Below are positions 4,786 through 8,703 of a stretch of 8,703 bases of DNA, piece by piece; the first letter of the stretch is position 1; the number at the start of each line of letters is the position of its first letter. The stretch comes from Methanosarcinales archaeon ex4572_44. GTDB taxonomy: Archaea > Halobacteriota > Methanosarcinia > Methanosarcinales > EX4572-44. The position numbers and the translations under genes are program-made. Location: the NCBI GenBank assembly GCA_002254825.2, contig NJEL02000003.1, positions 17,481-26,183 of the forward strand, read 5' to 3'. The notes under the pieces were generated by a model. That model was not told where the DNA came from and did not search any database. It saw only the letters and a list, made by a program, of their open reading frames with translations.

Positions 4786-7419
4786 TCAGGGTGTGGCACG
4801 ACTCTCGCTGTTTGTTTTTGTTATGTGTATTGTGTGGTTGGTCTGTTCGCTCAGTGTGTTGTCATGTGTGATTATGATGAGTTGTTTGAAGTTATGGATG
4901 TTTTGTAGTTGCCTGGCGAGGTTTTCTCTTCGTTGTGTGTCGAGGTTTGTTGTTGGTTCGTCCAGGAAAATTATGTCTATCTGGGAGGTTGTTTTCAGGA
5001 TTGCGAGGCGTATTGCGAGTGCTGCGCTCATCTGTTCGCCGCCGCTTAGTTGTGTGTAGCTGTGCTCTTGTCCGTTTTCTGTGAGTGTTATCTCGTAGTC
5101 TTCGTTCCAGTGTAGCTCTGTTGTGTAGTTTTGCATGATTTCACAGTAGGTGTTCGTGGCTTCGGTTGCGATCTGGTCGATCAATTGGTGTATGATGAGT
5201 TGACCTGAGTTGTTGAGGAGGTCTCGGATGTATGTTGTGTACGTGTGGAGTTTTTCTTCCTGTTTGAGTTGTTTTTCTATTTTTTCTAGTTCTTTGAGTT
5301 TTGTTTTGGTCTTTTCCAGTTTTTTTTCTGTTGTTTTGAATTGTTTTTCCTTTTCAACCTGGGTGCTTTCTCTTGCGCTCAGTCGCTTCCCGAGGGTTTC
5401 GAGTCTGCTCCCCAGTTCGTGGAGTTTGGTTTTGTTGAAGTGTGTCTCTTCTTTTTGGCGTTCTTCCTTTAGCTTTTTGGTTTTTGTTTCTTCTTCTTCG
5501 AGTTTTATCTGGTTTTTTTTCTGAACGCTAATCAGTTCTGGTTTTCTTGCAGCAATTGGGCTGTTCTGCAGGTAGGTGTTGTGTGCGTCTCTGAGTTTTT
5601 CTGTTCTGTTCTCGATTATTCGTATGGTTTCGTTCAGTCCAGCGTATTTGCTCAGTTTTTTCTTCTCTTTTTCAAGTTCTTCTTCTGCTCTTCTCTTTTC
5701 CTCTTTTGTCTCTTTGAGTTTTTCAAGTTCTTCTCTTTTCGTGTGTGTCAGTTTTTCTATGGTGTAAAGCCTTATTTTTGCATCTTCCAGTGTTTCGATC
5801 TGTTTGTTTAATTTTATCAGTATTTCTTCTATCTTTTTAAGTTCGTTTTTATTTCCTGTTAGTTCAGTGGTGTATTTTTTGAATTTTTCTCTCAGTTTGT
5901 AGATTTTTGTCTTGTTCTCATTGTTTTTTTCTGGTATCGATCTCAGCCTGTCACTTTTCAGTTGTTTTTCTATCTCTTTGATCAGTGTTTCTCTCTCTGA
6001 TATCTGTCCTGCTGGGTCTTTTAAGGATTCCAATTCTCTTTGAAGTTCTGATAGTTTTTTTTGGACGATTTTGAGTTTTTCTTCTCTTTTACTGATCTCT
6101 TCTGTAAAGTAGGTGTTGAAGTCGGTCACTGCTTCACACCTGATTCCATGAAGTATTTCTTTGTTCAGATAATTTTGTCTATCTAATTGTGGCAGTAACT
6201 GGTTTTTTTCTTTTTTTAACTTATTTAATCTATTGTTGAGCTCGTTTACCAGTTTTTCCACTTCTTCCAGACTTTTTTTCTCAAATATTAGTTCTCGCAG
6301 TGGTTCTTTCAGTTCTTCTTGTATTAATTTAGTCTCTCTCTGCAAGGCTTTGTATTCCTTAACTACTGGTTGTAAGTCTTCTTTTTCTCTTTTTAGTCCT
6401 AATATTTCTTTTTCCAGTTCTTCACACTTTTTTTCTCTTTCTTTCAATATTGCGATATTGTTTTTTAGTGATAGCGCCTTTTTTTCGCATCTGTTCCGTT
6501 CTTCTCTTCTGGCGTACAGATCTTTCAGTTTTTGCTCGTTCTCTTCATACTCTTTTTTTTTATCTGCAAGCTCGTTTACTATATTTTCTGCAGATTCTGC
6601 CTCTTCAAGATCATTTTTAACTCGTTTCAGGTCTTTTTCTGTGGTTTCAATCAATACTTTTAGTTTGTGAAGCTCTTTCTCGATCTGCTGAATCTTCTCT
6701 TCTCTCCTCGCAAGCTCGTCTCTCTCTGCACCCAAAAGCTCAATTCTACTTTTAATTTCTTGTATCTCTTTTAAAAGACTTGTTATATCTCTTTCAAGCT
6801 CTGATTTCTCCCATTTCAACTCTTCGTACTCTTGTGTCTCTGTTCGGAGCACGAGCACTTCTTTTTCAAGTTCTGTGATCCCATCCTTCAGACTGTTTAA
6901 GACTGGTAGGAGGTTCTGGTATGCTTTTTTGTATTCGTCAACGCCGAGCACCCCGTCAAAGATCGATCGTCTCACTGCTGGTGTCTGTGCGAATGCTGTG
7001 GTGAAGCTGCCCTGCGGGACTCCGACAGCGTTCTCGAAGATTGATCGCAGCCCTCTCTGATCGCCAGCAAACGGAAAAAGGTTGTCGATTAACCAGTCCA
7101 TCACATCTTTCTTCCCAGTTATCTTGCCGATTGGCGTTGAAAGCTTGATATCACTCCCACCGATTTTACGTGTGATGGTGTAGATGATCTCATCGTCGGA
7201 TAGAAAGTCGAGCTCAACGCTTCCCGATTGTGTGTCATGCCTGATAAAATTGCGTTCAGGATAGGGTAGGTAGTCAAAGAGTGCATATCCAATGGCTTCA
7301 AGGATCGTGGTTTTGCCGTGGCCATTCTCGCCTGTAATCCCGTTGATACCTGGCTTGAACTCTATGGTTGCATCTCTGTATGATTTAACATTTTTGAGCC
7401 TCAGCTCTGTCAACATCAT
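4786..7419 (-). CDS. rad50: DNA double-strand break repair ATPase Rad50
   Basis: An 877-residue SMC-like ATPase, normal for archaeal Rad50. It dimerises on ATP and, with Mre11, tethers and processes DNA ends in double-strand-break repair. The N-terminal lobe has Walker A GENGHGKT (30-37) and the Q-loop VGVPQGSF (Q136). A Lys/Glu-rich antiparallel coiled coil fills about 180-720. The C-terminal lobe carries the ABC signature LSGGEQ (791-796), Walker B IDIIFLDEP (814-822), the D-loop TNLD (824-827) and the switch histidine in ITHDN (H852). The apex should hold the CxxC zinc hook. Here the only candidate is C428 in GIRCEAVTDF, so the second cysteine is replaced by valine. No other CxxC exists in the protein. 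The start ATG overlaps the mre11 stop (ATGA), and GGGTGA lies six bases before it, so the pair is probably translationally coupled. A second ATG follows directly. The last 150 residues are unusually rich in Thr, Asn, Gln and His. Confidence 0.96.
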   Translation of the reverse strand: MMLTELRLKNVKSYRDATIEFKPGINGITGENGHGKTTILEAIGYALFDYLPYPERNFIRHDTQSGSVELDFLSDDEIIYTITRKIGGSDIKLSTPIGKITGKKDVMDWLIDNLFPFAGDQRGLRSIFENAVGVPQGSFTTAFAQTPAVRRSIFDGVLGVDEYKKAYQNLLPVLNSLKDGITELEKEVLVLRTETQEYEELKWEKSELERDITSLLKEIQEIKSRIELLGAERDELARREEKIQQIEKELHKLKVLIETTEKDLKRVKNDLEEAESAENIVNELADKKKEYEENEQKLKDLYARREERNRCEKKALSLKNNIAILKEREKKCEELEKEILGLKREKEDLQPVVKEYKALQRETKLIQEELKEPLRELIFEKKSLEEVEKLVNELNNRLNKLKKEKNQLLPQLDRQNYLNKEILHGIRCEAVTDFNTYFTEEISKREEKLKIVQKKLSELQRELESLKDPAGQISERETLIKEIEKQLKSDRLRSIPEKNNENKTKIYKLREKFKKYTTELTGNKNELKKIEEILIKLNKQIETLEDAKIRLYTIEKLTHTKREELEKLKETKEEKRRAEEELEKEKKKLSKYAGLNETIRIIENRTEKLRDAHNTYLQNSPIAARKPELISVQKKNQIKLEEEETKTKKLKEERQKEETHFNKTKLHELGSRLETLGKRLSARESTQVEKEKQFKTTEKKLEKTKTKLKELEKIEKQLKQEEKLHTYTTYIRDLLNNSGQLIIHQLIDQIATEATNTYCEIMQNYTTELHWNEDYEITLTENGQEHSYTQLSGGEQMSAALAIRLAILKTTSQIDIIFLDEPTTNLDTQRRENLARQLQNIHNFKQLIIITHDNTLSEQTNHTIHITKTNSESRATP

Positions 7420-8702
7420 CCAGGATCACCCTTCACAAAGGACAACTTCTCGATCTCACCATTTTTGTGTCCCTTGTCCTCTGCCTCCATCTCTTCGAAG
7501 CTCTCTTTCAACCGACGGATGATCTCATCTTCACCAGCCCTCTGCAGTGCAAGCTTCTTCGCCCAAAGAACGTCTCTTACCACCTGTTTTACGTGCGATC
7601 TGTACCGACCGTCCTGGAGCACCTGTTCAGTCAGGATCTTTGTCTCTATCGCTTCCCTGCTCATACCCCTAATGTTTGGGAGATATGGATCACTGGAATA
7701 TTTCACATGTACATCGGTGTGGAGGGGATTGAACCTATCTGCTATTATTTTTTTCAGATCGGATGTAGGTATATCTTTTTTTGGAAAATTAAGGTTTCCC
7801 CAGAGTGTTAACTCGACGATCGGTGAGAGTTTGGAGTTGATGGGCGCTTCGCTCTCAACCATCGAGCGGAGGAGGAGACTTAACTCATGAGGCGTCTTGA
7901 TGCTGCTGATCTGGCATGAGAGGTGTTTGAACGGGCGGGTAGTAAGTTCAACGAAGCGTGCACCTTCACCAGTCACATGGTAAAAACCCTTCTCAATCCC
8001 ATACTCGTTGAGCGAGAGCGTCTCAGGGCTCCCACCGTTATAGACCCAACCATCATACTCATACCGTGTGTGATAATGCCCGAGTGCGAGATAGTCCACG
8101 CATTCCCGAAGCTGGAGCAGTGTATTGTACGGTATCTCACCAGCGATCTCGCTACGAGCCCGCCCCTCCATCCCGAAATGCATCATAAGTATAGTGAAGC
8201 GATCAGAGTCATTATTGATCTTATCTATCTCTTCACCGATCAATGGGATGCTCTGGAGTGTGAATGCGCCAAGATACTCCACACCAAAAATACGACACTC
8301 GCCCACATCAACATAGTCCAGCCTGAGACCATCAATGTGTGAAGACTTCAACAGCCTGAGCAAGCCCTGCGAATCAAGGATCTGGAGCCAACTGTTCCGA
8401 TCCCGATGGTAGGCAAGGTCGTGGTTACCCTCAATAACGATGACAGGAATGGGCTCACGTCCCCTGGACTTGCACTCGCCCTGCAACCATGACAAGACTC
8501 TGTATGCCTGAAGGTACGTGGGCGCATTGATGTTGCGCTTCTCAAAGAGATCTCCTGCGATTAGGATAAAATCTACATCATGCTCCAGGCCATACTCGAT
8601 GAACGCCTTGAAGGTGTGGGCAAGGTCGAGAAAACGCTCATGCAGGTTATACTGGACGTACCCAAGGTGAAAGTCACTGCCATGTATGAAGTTCAGATCC
8701 AT
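7416..8702 (-). CDS. mre11: DNA double-strand break repair nuclease Mre11
   Basis: A 428-residue Mn-dependent calcineurin-like phosphoesterase with 3'-5' exonuclease and endonuclease activity, the nuclease partner of Rad50. All five phosphoesterase motifs are visible: D10-x-H12 in GSDFHLG, GDLFE (D51), GNHD (N93, H94, D95), H175 in MMHFGMEG, and GHYH (H209 and H211). The capping domain follows at about 255-345. The helical C-terminal part (about 350-410) likely includes the Rad50-binding region. The ATG at 8702, one base from the window edge, gives the usual Mre11 N-terminus (MDLNFIHGSDFHLG), so the protein is probably complete; its ribosome-binding site and promoter lie outside. It overlaps rad50 by four bases. 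Archaea often place herA and nurA next to this pair. They are not downstream here and could only be upstream of the window. Confidence 0.95.
   Translation of the reverse strand: MDLNFIHGSDFHLGYVQYNLHERFLDLAHTFKAFIEYGLEHDVDFILIAGDLFEKRNINAPTYLQAYRVLSWLQGECKSRGREPIPVIVIEGNHDLAYHRDRNSWLQILDSQGLLRLLKSSHIDGLRLDYVDVGECRIFGVEYLGAFTLQSIPLIGEEIDKINNDSDRFTILMMHFGMEGRARSEIAGEIPYNTLLQLRECVDYLALGHYHTRYEYDGWVYNGGSPETLSLNEYGIEKGFYHVTGEGARFVELTTRPFKHLSCQISSIKTPHELSLLLRSMVESEAPINSKLSPIVELTLWGNLNFPKKDIPTSDLKKIIADRFNPLHTDVHVKYSSDPYLPNIRGMSREAIETKILTEQVLQDGRYRSHVKQVVRDVLWAKKLALQRAGEDEIIRRLKESFEEMEAEDKGHKNGEIEKLSFVKGDPG
7426..7431 (-). promoter_or_regulatory. Shine-Dalgarno of rad50 inside the mre11 3' end
   Basis: GGGTGA on the - strand, six bases before the rad50 ATG at 7419. 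It supports that start and independent ribosome entry in addition to coupling through the ATGA overlap. Confidence 0.5.
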
Positions 8703-8703
8703 C

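Noticed and set aside
4700..4790. A possible C/D-box small RNA on the - strand after rad50 (CTGATGG and CTGA motifs)
   Set aside because: The C box is off consensus (CTGATGG rather than RTGATGA), part of it belongs to the rad50 stop region, and no paired D box at proper spacing with a terminal stem was found.
5210..6670. Several + strand open frames rich in Ser and Phe opposite the rad50 coiled coil
   Set aside because: They are antisense shadows: Lys/Glu codons (AAG, GAA, AAA) read backwards give Ser, Phe and Leu. They have no domain features, and the - strand frame carries all Rad50 motifs.
1..8703. CRISPR arrays, tRNA or rRNA genes
   Set aside because: No regularly spaced direct repeats, no cloverleaf-like segments with TTCGA loops and no rRNA-like stretches were seen. 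The intergenic gaps are all under about 215 bases.

Overview
The window reads as chromosomal DNA of a euryarchaeon. The best guess is the methanogen/anaerobic methanotroph side of the tree, but no single marker proves this. The evidence is an Mre11-Rad50 pair joined by an ATGA overlap, archaeal-style GGTGA/GGAGG ribosome-binding sites, a full bacterial-type DnaJ (found in some mesophilic euryarchaea), a thymidylate kinase and a B12-binding radical SAM protein. Base composition is moderate, and the leftmost gene looks richer in A+T than the rest.

Layout. One gene lies on the + strand at the left edge: a B12-binding radical SAM protein (6-1436). Everything else is on the - strand. Read in its transcription direction from the right edge, it runs mre11 (8702-7416), rad50 (7419-4786, 4-base overlap with mre11), a 182-base gap with a weak hairpin and a possible promoter, dnaJ (4603-3461), a 94-base gap holding a tiny translatable ORF, tmk (3366-2752, GTG start), and finally a membrane 4Fe-4S protein of the NapH type (2622-1651). 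Mre11 and Rad50 form the double-strand-break nuclease/ATPase complex. DnaJ is the Hsp40 co-chaperone, and Tmk makes dTDP for DNA synthesis. The herA/nurA and grpE/dnaK genes that often accompany these are not in the window.

The most striking structure is at 1433-2727. The NapH-type gene sits inside a 1283-base segment bounded by a perfect 16-base inverted repeat (1439-1454 and 2706-2721). That segment is itself flanked directly by a 6-base direct repeat, TTAAAT (1433-1438 and 2722-2727). This is the anatomy of an insertion-sequence-like element with its target duplication, but the only gene inside is an iron-sulfur membrane protein and no transposase is recognisable. Removing it restores a tidy pair of convergent genes (radical SAM and tmk) whose stop codons lie 26 bases apart. 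It looks like a transposase-less mobile cassette or a gutted element carrying a redox gene.

Other points: the Rad50 zinc hook has only one of its two cysteines (C-E-A-V instead of CxxC), the first ferredoxin motif of the NapH-type protein has unusual spacing, and an 18-codon ORF with a near-perfect Shine-Dalgarno runs into the tmk start codon.
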